64,000 nucleotides of DNA, taken from positions 35,759,032 through 35,823,031 of the forward strand of contig CM032125.1 of NCBI GenBank assembly GCA_018894105.1, given 5' to 3'. This stretch comes from Jacaranda mimosifolia. Its lineage: Eukaryota; Streptophyta; Magnoliopsida; Lamiales; Bignoniaceae. Below, in pieces: positions 1-19,857 of the stretch. Below the pieces are notes generated by a model. The model was given only the letters and a program-made list of their open reading frames with translations, was not told the origin of the DNA and ran no database searches. The position numbers and the translations under genes were made by a program. Position 1 is the stretch's first letter. Every line of letters begins with the position of its first letter.

Positions 1-589
1 TTTACTATATCTGCATTCATTTATAATCAAATATTTACTAATCGAATACGAATAATATCCAATTTAAATAGATACAGATAATTTTTGTATAAATAAATAT
101 GAATGCAAACGGTACACGAATTTTCAAACATATATTTATAGCTCTAGAGATGAAGAAGACCTAGACAACTTATTTTCAAGATACATCCATTATCTATATA
201 TATTTTTTAATTTATAACTGTACACTTAAAATTTGAATTCTGAACCCTATGAAAATGATGCCATCGACTTCTCACTTATAAAAGTCAAAGTCCTAATCTT
301 TAAATTTTAAGATAAAAGATAAGTCGTGCATGCCCTTACTTAAAAGAGATATTTGGTATGACATGAAAATACTTTGAAAATACTTATTTTGACCATATCA
401 AATAAAGTATTAGTATTAGAAGAAATTTGATATCTTCTTATGATTGGCATAATTTCTTCAATTGAAGATAATCATCCACACCACAATTGATTCCTTTGAC
501 CTTTATTAATATCACTCAAATGGAAGCAAATTAAAGGGGAAAAATTAAAATCTTATATTTGTAAAGCGTGTTAGCGTAACTTCCCAAAT
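1..589. other. AT-rich intergenic DNA, 3' side of the chitinase gene
   Basis: This stretch is AT-rich and has no open frame of note and no recognisable RNA gene. The chitinase 3' UTR must fall in its right end. A reverse-strand AATAAA lies near 502-507 (TTTATT on the plus strand) and could serve as a poly(A) signal; that is only a motif match. Confidence 0.5.
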
Positions 590-1550
<961 letters not shown>

Positions 1551-2052
1551 AGTAAGAGCCAAGAGGAGTTTGAAATATTCTATTTCGACCATTTAGCCAT
1601 TTAGGATATTGCTTTTATAAAAAATGAGAGAAGGGTATCTTATATGGATATAAAATTGGTCATGGGAGGGTTGAAGTCAACGAAGCATTTTTCTTGGACT
1701 TGTATGGAGAATGGGCATAGAAAATTTGGGTAAAGAGAAAAAAAAAAAAAGGTAGACATAAGTGTGATTAAAATTGAAGAAGTTATAATTTGATCACTAT
1801 TTTAGCAAGTTGTATTAGTATGAGTTAGAATTGTGGTAAGTGATTAGTAATTATAACTTAAATTAATTACCTTGTAAATAAAATATGAACCCTTGTTTGA
1901 TTGAGTTGGTGCTTAGCCTATTACTTTCATAGGTCAAAATATTGAGTCACAATTGTTACATTAAAGGCACTTCTTTGAATTACTTTTTGATATTAAAGTT
2001 CATTTCTCACTCAAATCAATTCTCAAGAGAATTTAAGAATTTTGGATATTAA

Positions 2053-2579
2053 GGCCTGGATTGGTTGTGTTTTTATTTTCATTTTCTATTTGCATTGTTT
2101 TAAAATATATTTTCATTTTATCATTGTTTTGTGTGTGGAAATGAAAATGTGATTAGATAAGAATTATGAAAATTTTGAAAAAAGCTAAATTGAAAATAAT
2201 ATTTTAATGTAATAGTATCAAATATTTTAATATAGTAGTATTAATTATTATTGCTTAATTAATTGTAGGCACAACTGTCTTAAGAAGATAGAAAAAGAAA
2301 TACTTACTTAATAAATTAATAGATGATGATGTGATAAAAATTAGTATTAAATTTTATATGAGTCTCTTTCATTGTCTTGGAATGATAAGAAAAAAAATTA
2401 ATATTTAATTAGTTAATAAATTTTAATTATTTTTAAATTAATAGGTATTATATATTTTTTTGTAAGTATAAAAATAAAAATAGATGAATTTCATTAAAAA
2501 TGATCCAAACAATTGTGTTTTCTATTTTCAAAATAATATAAAAAATATATATTATTTTAGAATACAAACAATCTAGCTC
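2053..2579. mobile_element. MITE, PIF/Harbinger-like, TAA target duplication
   Basis: The element starts GGCCTGGATTGGTTG and ends with the reverse complement of GAGCTAGATTGTTTG. It is flanked on both sides by TAA. The interior is AT-rich with no coding frame. The terminal inverted repeats are imperfect, so it is an old copy of the same general class found many times to the right. Confidence 0.55.
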
Positions 2580-2930
2580 TAAATTTTCCAACACTTGTGT
2601 AATTTATTCTTTATTGTGGAATTATCACAAGTAATATGCTCTTAGTAATCATTACAATATTAAAATTATAATTTTTATTGTCACGCTTAAGAAAATTACC
2701 CCACATTTGACATCTCCATTAAATTAAAAAATTTTAGAAAAAAGAAAGTAGTGTAAATTGACTTTTTCCAAGTGAATGCAGTGAAGCACTAGAGGACATA
2801 TTGCTTAATTGAAATAAATGTGGGTTGGCTAACCAAAAAAGTTTAGTGGGACTAAGTACTCATTATTATCCCATAGATAAAAAAAAAGTGCAGAGTGAGT
2901 TTACCAAGTCAAAACTCATAATACTCAATT

Positions 2931-3309
2931 AGAATGCAAATAAATCGAACCAACTTACAAATTTGATGAACTGATTTGAAAAGTATTCAAACACAAGCAA
3001 ACTAATTTTTTTTCATAAACTTGCAGCTTATATTTTTTATTTAAAAAATATTTATATATAAAAAATATAATAATATATACTAATTTAATTTTTTTAATAA
3101 AATAATTCAACTTTTCAAGCTCAAACCCAAATCAAACTCAAGTCTATAACTAATTTTAATATAAAATATACTAATTTTATATTTTTTTGTAAAATAATTT
3201 AACTTTTAGAGCCCAAACTCGAGCCTCAATTTTTTAAACTCGTCAAGTTCGAACTCAAACATGAAAAAATAGTCAAAACTCGACTCAACTCGACTCGTTT
3301 GCATCCCTA
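2931..3309. mobile_element. Old TIR element with repeated CTCGA-rich ends
   Basis: The left end (AGAATGCAAATAAATCGAA) and the reverse complement of the right end (AGGGATGCAAACGAGTCGAG) form an imperfect terminal inverted repeat. The right part has repeated ACTCGACTCAACTCG and GAACTCAAAC words typical of a common degenerate plant hAT-type or unclassified MITE family. No clear target duplication remains. Family assignment is uncertain. Confidence 0.45.
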
Positions 3310-3543
3310 TCCTTAGCCCAACAAAGCTGCTGCATGACTTTTTTTTTTCACAACCAAATTTGACAAACTTTAAGTATTAGCATACCCATCTCTCTTGTAC
3401 AAAATTGGCAAGCGATGGTTTATACTTGGTTTCCCTCATCATAAAGTGAGAAAAATGTAATAAATTAAATCTATTTATTAGTACAACATATGAAAAGAAT
3501 GTAGTTAAGAACTTAACACATCATATTCAGAATGTATAGATCA

Positions 3544-6500
3544 TCAGTTATCTTGAAACAAAGCCTTAGAAACAGAGTAAGAAGACTTACCAAGATCGTC
3601 CTGCTCTTTAGCTCCATTGCTATTTTCTCTGAAGCAAGAGCGTTTATTTCCTGTCATTGGAGTCTCGCATACCACACTATAATTAGGTGTTTGCCTATTC
3701 TTCCTTTTCGACTTGTTTGGAATAAGATCAAGCTTAGATTTCATCGCCTTGGGTTGCTTTGGGGCCCAAACTCTTTGCAAATCTCGGGCCTTGCTCATGA
3801 AGGGTGCAAATCTTCTAGCCCTCTCCCTTCTCTCCCGGGCCTCATTTAGGATTCGGGTGTGATCATCAATTTCAACCTCTTGAGCATTATCGCAAGCATT
3901 TGCAAGAGGTTGTGAGGACTCTCCTTCTGTTGAGAGTGAATGGTTGATGCTGTTGGCCTCAGCCTTGTCTTTTCTATCATACTTGTTATCCTTCCATGAT
4001 TGATTGCTATCCTCACTGTTAAACAGGAGGCTTGGAGTTTCATCCTCATCGCCAAAGGGCAAAAGATCCATTTTCATGTATATCGTTTTCACTACATCTT
4101 CAAGTTCGTCTGAATATCTGGATAAAATGTGGGTGTTAGGACAACTATTTTAATAATGTCGATAGAGAGCACTGTAGATCATTGTGCCAGAATGCGGTTT
4201 TCAATGATAAATAATTCCTCAATTTTTCTTGGATATCATTGTGGAAGTAAGAAACTGAGGATCAAAAGCATCTCAAGTGGAAGCAATACTATATTACAAA
4301 CAATTATTCTAAATATAGTGTCATAATTTCAGCGCAAAAGTGTGATGAAAGACTTATCAAGTCAGCTGCGGTGACTATCATTAACTAACTTGGATTTTCT
4401 ACTCTTCTCTTCTCCTTCTTCATGTTTTTGCCACACCAATAAAAAGGCAAAGAAATGGAACAATGCGGAAGAAAAAATGATATGGCGATCAGGGAAGAAT
4501 TATTAGTTTGCACAGAGTGCTTACCTTGTTCTGATAGTACGTTCAACATAATCATATAGGCTAACATGACCATGAAATCCTCCTGCCACAAGGTACTGAA
4601 TGATCTCTAACAGGGAACATATCTGCTTCAGCAGCTTCTGTTTTCTAGATTCTCCCATCATTGCTGGAACATCTGATCGTAGAATCTCTATTCGAAGTAA
4701 AATCTGCAATTCGTATCTTGGGCAAATTAAGGAAAAACTTGATAAGAATAATCTAAATGGAACTACATATACTCATCTGACACAGGAAAATGTAACTATA
4801 CAGTAAAGGATACTCTCTGACTATATTTTCTGATGATGAAGAGGGATCGGAATCCTGATGTATCTTCTTCATCTCCTTAGGTGTCTTTAATAGAAGTTTG
4901 ATTAATTTCTCACCAACACCCTCACTACGAGAATCATCTGAATTTCTCATTGATTGTTGGCCTTCGGAATTATTTTCATTTTCAAACTTATGATGCAACC
5001 AATGAATGGATGACTTGACCACTCGCTCTGCCAAAGCCCGCAAGTCCATTCCTGATTCCAAACCATGTTGGATTCTCTTAGAGAGACTGTTAAAAAAGGT
5101 TTCTGAAGTCTCTGATTTTGAAACAGGATTAGCTCCCTCTTTTGCTGGAGATGGCTCAGAGGATAATGCATTACTACCAGATAAATCCTCCACGGGCTTA
5201 GATGCAGGCAATGTCGTCAAGAAATATTGATCAACCTTGGTAATTTGTTTCATCCAGCATTTTAGGAACTTTAGCTTCTTAGATTTTTCAAGAAATCTGG
5301 TAAAGTAAAGCTCAAACAAGTTGAAATTAGATCCTCCATAGGCTGCTTTACAGAAGGAAGTCCATGTCATCTCCTTATACATATGCTTTCGGCTCTTTTT
5401 TCTTTTTCCATCTCCGTAAGGTTCACAATTACCAGAAGTTGAGGTATCGGTTTGGGAACCACAGCACCTGATTGAATCATTCATATCCTCGACATTGGTA
5501 GCAGTCTTACCATTAGATTCACTTTTACCTCCAACCAAAACATGACCAGCGTCTAAGATGTAAAGGATAGCCAAATGAGCTGTAAAAGGCTTCAAACAAC
5601 CCATTAATGTCTCTCCACTGCTACTCGAGAGGCTGACCAAGGACCAGTAGCCTTTCATATGTAGAAAGCTCAAAAACATTTGCCAAGTAGGTACCTGATT
5701 TCTGTAAGTGTCTCCACCCATTTCTCTATGCAGAATTTTGAGAACCCTGTCGGCGAAAAAGTCATCACCACTATGCTTTCTGTTTTTATCCAATTCTTGC
5801 TTGCACTCACGGACTAGAAAAATCTCTGATGATCCTTCAATCTTCTCATACTCCTCGTATCTATGGACACTCTTAGCATGAACCTTCATATTCCCTTTAC
5901 CTAAATGAAACCAAAATGTATCTCGACCATGGAAACTCTGTGAATCTCTAGATTCTGAGGCATTCAAAATATCAGTAGTTTCGACAGTACAAGGCAAACT
6001 CTTCAGGTTAAAAAACTCAAGATCGCAGAACTTGCATTCTAATGGATTCCCGTTCACATCCAATATCCCAAGGGTCAATTCTCCGCTATATTTTCTCTTA
6101 TTCAAACCACCAAAATCCACACATTCAAAAGACATTCCAATTTTTGGGTAAATCAGCTCTAAAGGCAACAAAGCGGAACCCAAAACAATCAAATCGCTTG
6201 AACAAAAGCCCCATCCCATTTTTCTGATGCCATCCTTCAAGATTACTAATGTATCCCCACATTCATTTTTCTTCTCATCAGTCCCTTCAATTTCTAATTC
6301 ATCAATCTTAACATCAACCCAACACAAATGAATATCCCTAACAGAAAATACCTCCCTCACAACACAAAATACCCCATCAAACTCACGCAACTCCAAATAA
6401 TCACCCAAACAATTAACTGATTGACCAATAGGCGAAAGCAAAATAACCAAATTCGAAGGAATTCTCATAAAATTGCCATCAGTAAAGTCATCCTCACCTG

Positions 6501-6924
6501 GTAAATTATCCTTCTCAGTTTCCCACGCATAGTCATGAATTAACTGAAGCAACGAGCTGGCAGCATACGAAGCACGTGTGCACGATGGTGACTTTGGCAG
6601 ATCAGTGAGGGTAGAAAGGGAATTCAAGGTGGTGGAGAGGGAAGCTAAGGTTTGCGAAGGAAGATTGAAAGAAAGGGAGGGGGTGTCAAGGTGGCGGGGG
6701 AGAACAGCTGCGGATCGTAGGGGAGAGAGGGAGGAGAAGAAGAGTTTGAAGGCGGAGAGGGAGGTGGACAGCGGAGGGAATTGGAGGAGGCGTTCTGCTG
6801 CGGAGATCACGGCGGAGAGGTACGCTGAAAGGTTTTGGAGGGCAAGAAGTGGGTGGAGGTCTATTAGAAGAACCAACCGCTGGGTCTTGGAGAAGTTTAG
6901 CGGTAGTAAATTTGCCGTCGCCAT
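3544..6924 (-). CDS. Treslin/Sld3-like DNA replication initiation protein (three exons)
   Basis: The exons on the minus strand are 6924-4814, 4716-4525 and 4117-3544; the joins are in frame and give 958 residues. The first junction reads REYELQILLRIEIL and the second RTRYSDELEDVV, each with GT-AG borders. The N-terminus has a hydrophobic strand (RLVLLIDLHP, about residues 15-24) resembling the start of a von Willebrand A-like fold. The middle is acidic and serine-rich. The C-terminus has a basic block (ERARRFAPFMSKARDLQRVW). From memory, this arrangement fits the plant proteins grouped with animal Treslin/TICRR, which help load Cdc45 at replication origins in the nucleus. I cannot confirm that without a profile search, so the function is inferred. 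A strong donor (G/GTAAGT) at 3,590 inside the last exon means the true C-terminus may come from a further exon. Confidence 0.6.
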
Positions 6925-7298
6925 TGGTGGAGAGTTTTGTGAGGCGGTGTTGGGGCTAATGTGCGCTGGATGTGTATATTTTCGGCATCGAGGGCCTAAG
7001 GTGAGCCGCGGGAGAAGGGGAAATGCGACAGATCGCGGAGAAGAGGCGGAATGCTAATATGCACTGCGGGGATCAGGTTTTTGGTTTGAGCGGGAAAAAT
7101 GGCAAAAATAAGAGGCGGGCGAATTTTTCAAAATAGTTTCCCTGCTTTTCTAAGGGTCTGATTTGCAAATTACTTTTTGACCTATGCTGTTTTCACCTCT
7201 TGTGATTTGACCCCTGTTGTTTCTAAAATTTGCCAATTGAACTCCCTTTCTCCTCTTTTCAAGTTTCAACTTTCAACCACAACTTTTGTAGAAGTTTA

Positions 7299-7706
7299 GG
7301 TAGCGTTTGGTATTATTTTGAATGTTTTGAGTACTTTAAAAAATATATTTTGAAAAGTGAGTTGAGGAAATATGACATATATATTTTTTGAAAATTAATT
7401 GGAGATTGTTTTGGGGTTGATTTTATTGTGGAATGAGATAAATTATATTATAAATGTCTTACTCTGTATCTTTTTATCTAGTTAGTATGGTGAATATGTA
7501 ATTCTATATTATTATTTTTATGCATATTTAATTGTAATGTGAGGTCATATAAATGTATATATATGTAATGAGTATGCCTACCTTGAAGATGGTCGAAAGA
7601 AGGATGTTTGGAGATTATTGTGAGTGTTTTAGAAATTAAAAAAAAAAAAATTTTTTTTTTTTATGCTTGAGGAATTTTTTTAGGAAGATAAATCCAAACA
7701 TAGCCC
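7299..7706. mobile_element. MITE-like element with GTTTGG ends
   Basis: The left end GGTAGCGTTTGG and the reverse complement of the right end, GGGCTATGTTTGG, pair imperfectly, in the manner of Tourist-type MITEs. A TTA precedes the left end; the right duplication is degraded. The interior is AT-rich and non-coding. Ends are approximate. Confidence 0.45.
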
Positions 7707-8073
7707 TAGTATTATATAGTTGTCATAAAATACATTCTCTAAAAATATAAGATAAAACTATTTTATGTTGACCATTGTTTTAAATTATATATTACTACTA
7801 AAACATCTATAGTTATATGAAAAATATTGCATTCATATATATATATATATAATATTAAGAGTTAAAAAAAAAAAAAAAAAGACTACAATTGTAAGTGACT
7901 CATTGTTACAACGTCTCACAAAAATATATTTTGTATCAATAGAAAGACTAATTATTTATACGAAACACTTCAATATTATTCAAGTAGGCATTAGAGTTGT
8001 TGAATGCATATATAATGATATATCTAATATCATAAGTCAGTAATCACACAAAATTAACAATAAAAGTGAAATC

Positions 8074-8427
8074 CTATAGCTTTGTTTGGTTATATTTCCC
8101 TGAAACATGTTGTTTTGGGGAAAGTAACCAAACATATTTTTATTTTTCTCCCAAAATGCACATTTTCTAATATATATATATACATATATTATATATTATA
8201 CATTATTATTATTATTTTAATATTAAAATAATCATTTAATTCCATTTTTATCAAAAAAATTGAATAAAAAATATTAATTTAACTACTAAAATAAAAAATA
8301 TATCCCTCAAAACATAAATACATATATCAAAAATCAACTTTCAAATTCTTCAATAATTTATTCTTCCAAAATACATAATAAACACATAATAAAATCAAAC
8401 AAAAAATATAACCAAACACAACCTATA
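8074..8427. mobile_element. MITE with TTTGTTTGGTTATATTT ends
   Basis: Near 8,074 the sequence reads CTATAGCTTTGTTTGG, and near 8,427 it closes with AAATATAACCAAACACAACC, an inverted match over about 20 bases. The interior is AT-rich without coding potential. It sits about 570 bases upstream of the DUF3143 start codon. Exact borders and target duplication are uncertain. Confidence 0.5.
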
Positions 8428-8784
8428 ATATTATGTGATTTAATACAACACCTCAGAATATTTTGAAATTGATTAACCACTGTGCAAACCTATTGAGAAT
8501 GAGAACAATTATAATAAATACATAAGTATTATTTAAATAAATATTTGAGTCATCAAATTTACATATGATAATATTATAAAATAAAATGCTAATAATAGTA
8601 TCTATGGACGATCAACTAACTACCATACCTAAGTATTTACTTAAATGAATGATGAATTCATTTTACTCATAGGATTTGATATTGGATTCAATTTTTAATT
8701 TTCACACTCGCGTTTTGATTACGAAGTCCTGAAAAGCGTGCATTTAATCAAGAACGTTTCTTGAAAACGCGTAATCAAAAAACC

Positions 8785-8790
8785 CACGTG
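8785..8790 (+). promoter_or_regulatory. G-box (CACGTG) upstream of the DUF3143 gene
   Basis: A perfect CACGTG lies 206 bases before the start codon at 8,996. G-boxes are bound by plant bZIP and bHLH factors and are common in light-regulated promoters, which would suit a plastid protein. This is a motif match only. Confidence 0.35.
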
Positions 8791-8995
8791 ATTGAAAGGA
8801 TAATGCCCCGTTGAAATAACTCCTATACGACGACGTATTAAACCCTATCTTCATCTTCACCAGTTTTCTCTGCATGGAGTCTAAACTGAAAACGTTCTCT
8901 GTATATTTTCCCAATACATTGAATCTTCAATTTCATCTCCGAAAAAGCAAAATACAACAAAATCAGTAAAGGGAAAAATTAGAAAAAGAATAAAA

Positions 8996-10983
8996 ATGCC
9001 CACCATTTCTACCTTCAAATTTTCAATTCTTCCTCCTCCACCAATCTCCATTCCAAGATCATTTCTCCACACGAGCCCTTCAAATTTTAGAAAATTTTCA
9101 CCTTGCTCCCATTTTTTCTCCTTAATTTCCAGTTCAAGAAAGACCTTTTTACATTCCAAGTCATCTGAAGAAGAAGCCGATGTTTCAGAAGCAGAGGATG
9201 AATGGTTGCAGAAATTACCTGACAAAAAGAAGGCTTTGTATTCTCACAGTCTGCCCTGCGTTGAAGCATGGCTGAAGAGTCTAGGATTTCATCAGAGTAG
9301 AGATGATAGAGCTGTTTGGTATGTGGAGAATCCTGATTGGCGTGCGCAGCTTTCGCTTGATGTCACTGATTTATGCATAAGGTGTGAAGCATTTCGAGAT
9401 TGCATCTTTTTGGTTTGTTTTATTTTGTTGCTCAAGATTTCTTTTGGGTTCTCAGAGGGTTTCTGTGATTGAATTGGGCGGTTTTTGTTCTATTGCCTGT
9501 CATAATCAATATTGAGGGGGAAAAGAGGTACATTAACTTGGAAGCTCATCGTTGCTTTCTAAAGACTTCATTTTTTTAGGTTTTTCTCTCCAAGATTGTT
9601 TATTTTATGCAAAGGGGTACATTTTGATGCGGGCTTTACGATGGTTCCTCTTTTGCATATGTTTGGTAAATGTCCTTGTGTGATCTGATTGTTTGTTTTC
9701 CATTTTACTATGTTTTTTCTTTTTCTTTTTCTTTTTTTTTTTTTTTGATGAAAATAAGAAATAAGGTAGTTTAACCAGAAGTTTGATGCATGAAGCTAGT
9801 TCTGTCAACTGTCAAGCTTAGCTACTCGGATTGCCTAATTCTTAATATAGCTTAAAATCCAGTAGCATAGAATAATATAGGGGAAATTAGAACCTTTTGT
9901 GATCAGCACCATAGCTGGAGGGGGGACTCAGCATCTGAGATCCTTGTGCTAGCAGAATACATGGTATCGTTTTTAAGTACCACAGAGATTGATTGAAATT
10001 GTAGTAGTTGAAAAGAATTGCTGAATTACTTCCATGTATTTAACAAGAGTCTCAGTATCTCCATGATATTTATGAATAACTCCTGCAGAAAGAAGCATTT
10101 TTGATATGGTATCCCCTCAATAGCTGTTCTTGCCTTTGTCCCTTTTCCTTAATCATCTCTCACTAACTCATGGCCTGTCCATGAATGAGATATGTTATGT
10201 GCAATAATTCTTTCCATCTCAAATGCTAATGGGTTATTAGCGACTAAATTTGTGAAAATTCCTTTAGAGAAGACATTGCCACAGTAGGCTTGTGGTCTTT
10301 CTCTTTCGTACTTGGTCAGTATGTATTTTTGGCATGTCCTGCAAAATTCAACCCAGAAGTTGGTTGAGTTCTAAAGAAATTTAAGTTTGCTATCATCATC
10401 CCAACTTCTCCGATGAACTTCTGCTTTAGTATGTCAGTATTAGATGTAAACCACATCTCTACTCATCTTTTGTCACAAATTGCTTCATTATATGCTTGTC
10501 TTCTACTGGGTTCCTTCTATAAGCTGTTGGATAAGAAGGTGAGATTTGTATGGTTGCGCCGCTTAACCTTTTCTATGGACTTAGTTCTCCAACTTTGCTC
10601 CTTGAGATTCGATATTCAGAACACATCTGCTGCACAATGTGTTTTCACTTGTCTTTGGATACAAGTATTACATTCGCAAAGTGCACCAAGTGTAATTAGT
10701 AGGAACTAAAACTACTAAATTCAAATTTTAAAGTTATTCCCACAAAATAGTTTATTCTTGATATTTCACTGGGATGGGCTGTGTTCTCCTGTTCCTATTA
10801 ATTTTGTTTATTACTTGGATCAAAATTTCAGCTGGCTCTTTCTTGGTTTTAGTCCTCATTTGTCCTAATAACTGCAGGTATCTAAAGAATGGACCAGGCA
10901 ATCTTGAGAAAGATGTTGAAAGGAGATTCAGCTATGCACTAAGCAGAGAAGATATCGAAAATGCTATTCTTGGAGGACCATGA
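8996..10983 (+). CDS. Plastid-targeted DUF3143 family protein (two exons)
   Basis: Exon 1 is 8996-9381 and exon 2 is 10878-10983, separated by a 1,496-base intron (donor AG/GTGTGA, acceptor GCAG/G); they join in frame as CIRYLKNGPG to give 163 residues. The N-terminal 55 or so residues are rich in Ser, Pro, Phe and basic residues with few acids, as in a chloroplast transit peptide. An acidic linker follows (about 57-69). The conserved domain runs from about 84 to 161 and includes LPCVEAWLKSLGF, WYVENPDWRAQLSLD and FSYALSREDIENAILGGP. It matches my memory of the DUF3143 family, shared by cyanobacteria and plant plastids, whose biochemical role is not established. The start codon is the first ATG before the transit-like segment. 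Nothing is disrupted. Confidence 0.85.
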
Positions 10984-11676
10984 GGCTGGTAGCCCATTAG
11001 TTCCTAATCCGGAAGGTGCAGTTTCTCCTATCCGACTTCTGAAATGACTACTTAGTCCGAGATCTGCATTTTTTGCCAGCTATTCTGCCACCTTATCTCT
11101 AAAATTGTTAGTTTATCACCAGATAACTACTGGTATAATATTACACTGCTGGAGGAGAGTGTTCATGTAGAAAAGAAACTTTATTTTCCCCGTGTTGCGG
11201 ATTTCATTTGGTTTAAGTCTTGCTGAAATTAAACCTGTGTTAATATTTGAGAACTCATGAACCTACAGTCACGAGAGTACTGAAAAACCATCAAAATCGG
11301 AAATATTAAAAATCTTTTGATGTTGGTCTGGACTTCATGCTAGCTGTTTCCACTTCATTTGGAAAGAATTAAATCATCAAAGTTGCCTCACTCAGATCCC
11401 AATAGAGCTTTACTCTGCAACTTGGTGGCAACTATATTTTGTAGTTTGATGAAGCATAGGAGGAAGGAGGAAATTTGTCATAAAGAAAACATCAGCATGA
11501 TTTACTAGGCCCCATTTTTTCCTCGTCTCGTCTAACTAAGCTACTAACCTCTTCCACCATATAAGAGGTTAGATATAAGAACTTTGGACAGGAAGTACTT
11601 GTCTCCATCCTGTAGCAGCATTATTCTCTAGTAAACTGCCTGAGCTGACAACAAATGTAAGACATTGTAGTTTGGC
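10984..11676. other. Convergent 3' region; left edge of the ABCC10 tandem array
   Basis: The DUF3143 gene ends on the left and ABCC10 copy 1 ends on the right, so both 3' UTRs fall here. Homology to the matching flanks of copies 2 and 3 begins at about 11,459 (GGAGGAAGGAGGAA), which I take as the left boundary of the tandem array. No other feature is seen. Confidence 0.6.
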
Positions 11677-17657
<5,981 letters not shown>

Positions 17658-19857
17658 CTCTCCCCTTTGAACTCTCTTTTCCTTTCCAGCTCTGAACTTC
17701 ACATAAGAAAAACCAATTCACGTCCGCAAGTATATGAAGGAAGTAAATCATCAACAATTCTGATTAAAAAGGTCTAAACATAAAGATTCTTGCAAGCCAG
17801 AGGGGAAATTATAAGATAAACAAGAATGTAATTCCAAAAACAGGAAAAATCAATTATAGAAACAACTCATCTATGATCAGACATTCTAAAAATTCTTGTT
17901 TTCAAGAACATCAACTTACAAAGAACCTACAACTGACAGACAAAAAAAATGGAGAAAAAAAAAATTGGAAGGAAAAAAAGATGGAGATAATTGCAAAAAC
18001 TCCCCCTTGAAAATGTCTCATATGCAATTATTGTAATTCTAATTGTCAAAAACTAAGATATTGAAGCAAAAGTTTGCGAGAGTACTACCGTCAAATATAG
18101 TCTCATTAATATTCCAAAGACGGCTGCTTTTGGAGCTTTCTCATTAATTTCAGTTGCTCACCACACCCTACATCCATTTACCCATTGACTAATTATGTCT
18201 TGACGAAAACACTTTCATTTGATTATACGATTTTTATTGGCCCTTTTTTCACGGTTTCTTCAAAAACTCTTTTGCTGAGAATTAGGACTTATTAACATGA
18301 GAATCTCCCAAATTATTTGTTATGAATTTGAAACCAAAAATACTTAAAAAATTTAAACAATCTAACAACAAAGTGGTTGAATGCTTTGGGCTGACACCTT
18401 TGGCTAAGATTTGCTGCACAATGTTTGAGGAAGATTACCATTTTGATTAGGACTAATTTTGCTGCATGGAGGCTATTTAGTGGAAATTGGTTTGGGATGT
18501 TGGTTCTTGTTGAAAAAATTTTACAGTTGGAAATTTTGTTGCATTTGTACAGCTAAAAAATTTTGCTATTGGAAATTTTGTTGCATTTTTTGCAATTGAA
18601 TATTTTTGTTGCTGCTAAGTTGTGAATATGGTACATGCATTTTGTTGCTGAGTTGTGAACTAATTCAGTCATGCTTCTGCACAATGTATTGTGTTGTAGC
18701 TTGAGTATGAGGATTTTATTTTTTTAAATCAATTTTGTCATGGCTTGTTGTTTGCATAATCTGAAAAGTCAGTTCTTGCGGTTGCTTCTGTTGCACGCTC
18801 AGTGTGCACGATGGCTTGAAATTGTTGGAATTTGTTCTTGAGGCTGGTACCCAGATTAAATGAATGTTGGAAATAGGTGTGATTGAACATGCATTTCATA
18901 AATTTAGTTTTTGAATGCTCAAATTGCTGCTAAAATTTTAGGTTGTTGGATAGGATTGTTTAGGATGTTTAAGGTCATCGTTTAAATCTACGTGCTGCAA
19001 GAATTTTCTTGCTGATTTGATTTAGAAGCATGACTTCAGATTGAAAAAAAAAATAATAATTTAAGTGGCTGAATATTTTTGTTTTGAGCTTGGACATTTA
19101 GTAGAATTGCAATTTGATTTGCATGAAATCTACTATCCCTTGTTTTTATCACTGAGAAATTGCTGGAATGAGGATTCAGACCTAATCATTTTAGACATTG
19201 ATGCTCAATTTTTATTGTTGAGAACTCCATTGGATTAAGAAATTGAATTCTGGACCTTTTGGCTTGTCCCTGGCAAAAACTCCCATGTGAAATGTTTAAT
19301 TGCAAAAAGGTCCAAAATAACTTTTCAATTGATAAATAAAAGTACCAATCACACAATGGGCAAGTGCATAACACCATTGGCCAGCAAGAGTCTAAATGCC
19401 TTTGACTATATAATACAAGGGGTTTTTTGACAATTAAAGCTACACAGAGAGGGTAATGGGCTTTGAGACATTTCATCGGGGGTGGGGGGTGGGTGGGGTT
19501 TTTGCAATTACCTGGTGAAAAAAAAAGGGTCTATGAATTTTCAATTGGTAAATACAAATACCAATTATACAAGGGGTGTGTGTGTAACACAATTGGCTAG
19601 CAAGGGTCTACATGCCTTTGACTATATAACACAAGGAGTTTTTTAACAATTAGTATTACATATGAGGATAATTGCATATAAGACATTTCAAAGTTTTTTT
19701 TTTTTTTGCAATTATCTCAATATAAAATAGATGTTATGGAGAAATTAAAACGTGTACTTGTTAATGGCCAAGATTTTGCTATACGGGTTTTTGAGTAGAG
19801 ATGAGGTTGAAGAATTGAAGCCATTGGGCATTATGAAGTGATGTATATAAACACATC
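17658..19857. other. Upstream region of ABCC10 copy 1, repeat-derived, no gene
   Basis: The first 400 bases match the 5' flanks of copies 2 and 3 and should hold the promoter. From about 18,150 to 18,700 the sequence matches the 473-base tandem repeats at 34,626-35,593. Further right are the duplicated block listed at 19,322-19,690 and a G-rich run at 19,478-19,498. I see no coding exon. Confidence 0.55.
19322..19690. repeat. Degenerate direct tandem repeat, period about 216 bases
   Basis: Segment 19,322-19,475 (TTTTCAATTGATAAATA through GACATTTCA) recurs at 19,538-19,690 with the same landmarks in order: CCTTTGACTATATAA, ACAAGG.GTTTTTT, ACATTTCA and a following TTTTTGCAATTA. Divergence is considerable, so this is an old duplication. 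Confidence 0.7.

Larger units (their letters stand above)
6925..8995. other. Divergent promoter region between Treslin-like and DUF3143 genes
   Basis: The two genes point away from each other, so both promoters lie here. The left 130 bases are GC-rich (likely 5' UTR and core promoter of the minus-strand gene). The rest is AT-rich and carries two MITE-like elements, a homopolymer A/T tract at about 7,640-7,662 and a short (TA)n run near 7,838-7,851. No other gene is visible. Confidence 0.55.

Noticed and set aside
6578..7057. 159-codon plus-strand frame overlapping the start of the Treslin-like gene
   Set aside because: It is largely antisense to exon 1 of that gene in a purine-rich region, with low-complexity Arg/Glu composition. 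Shadow frame.
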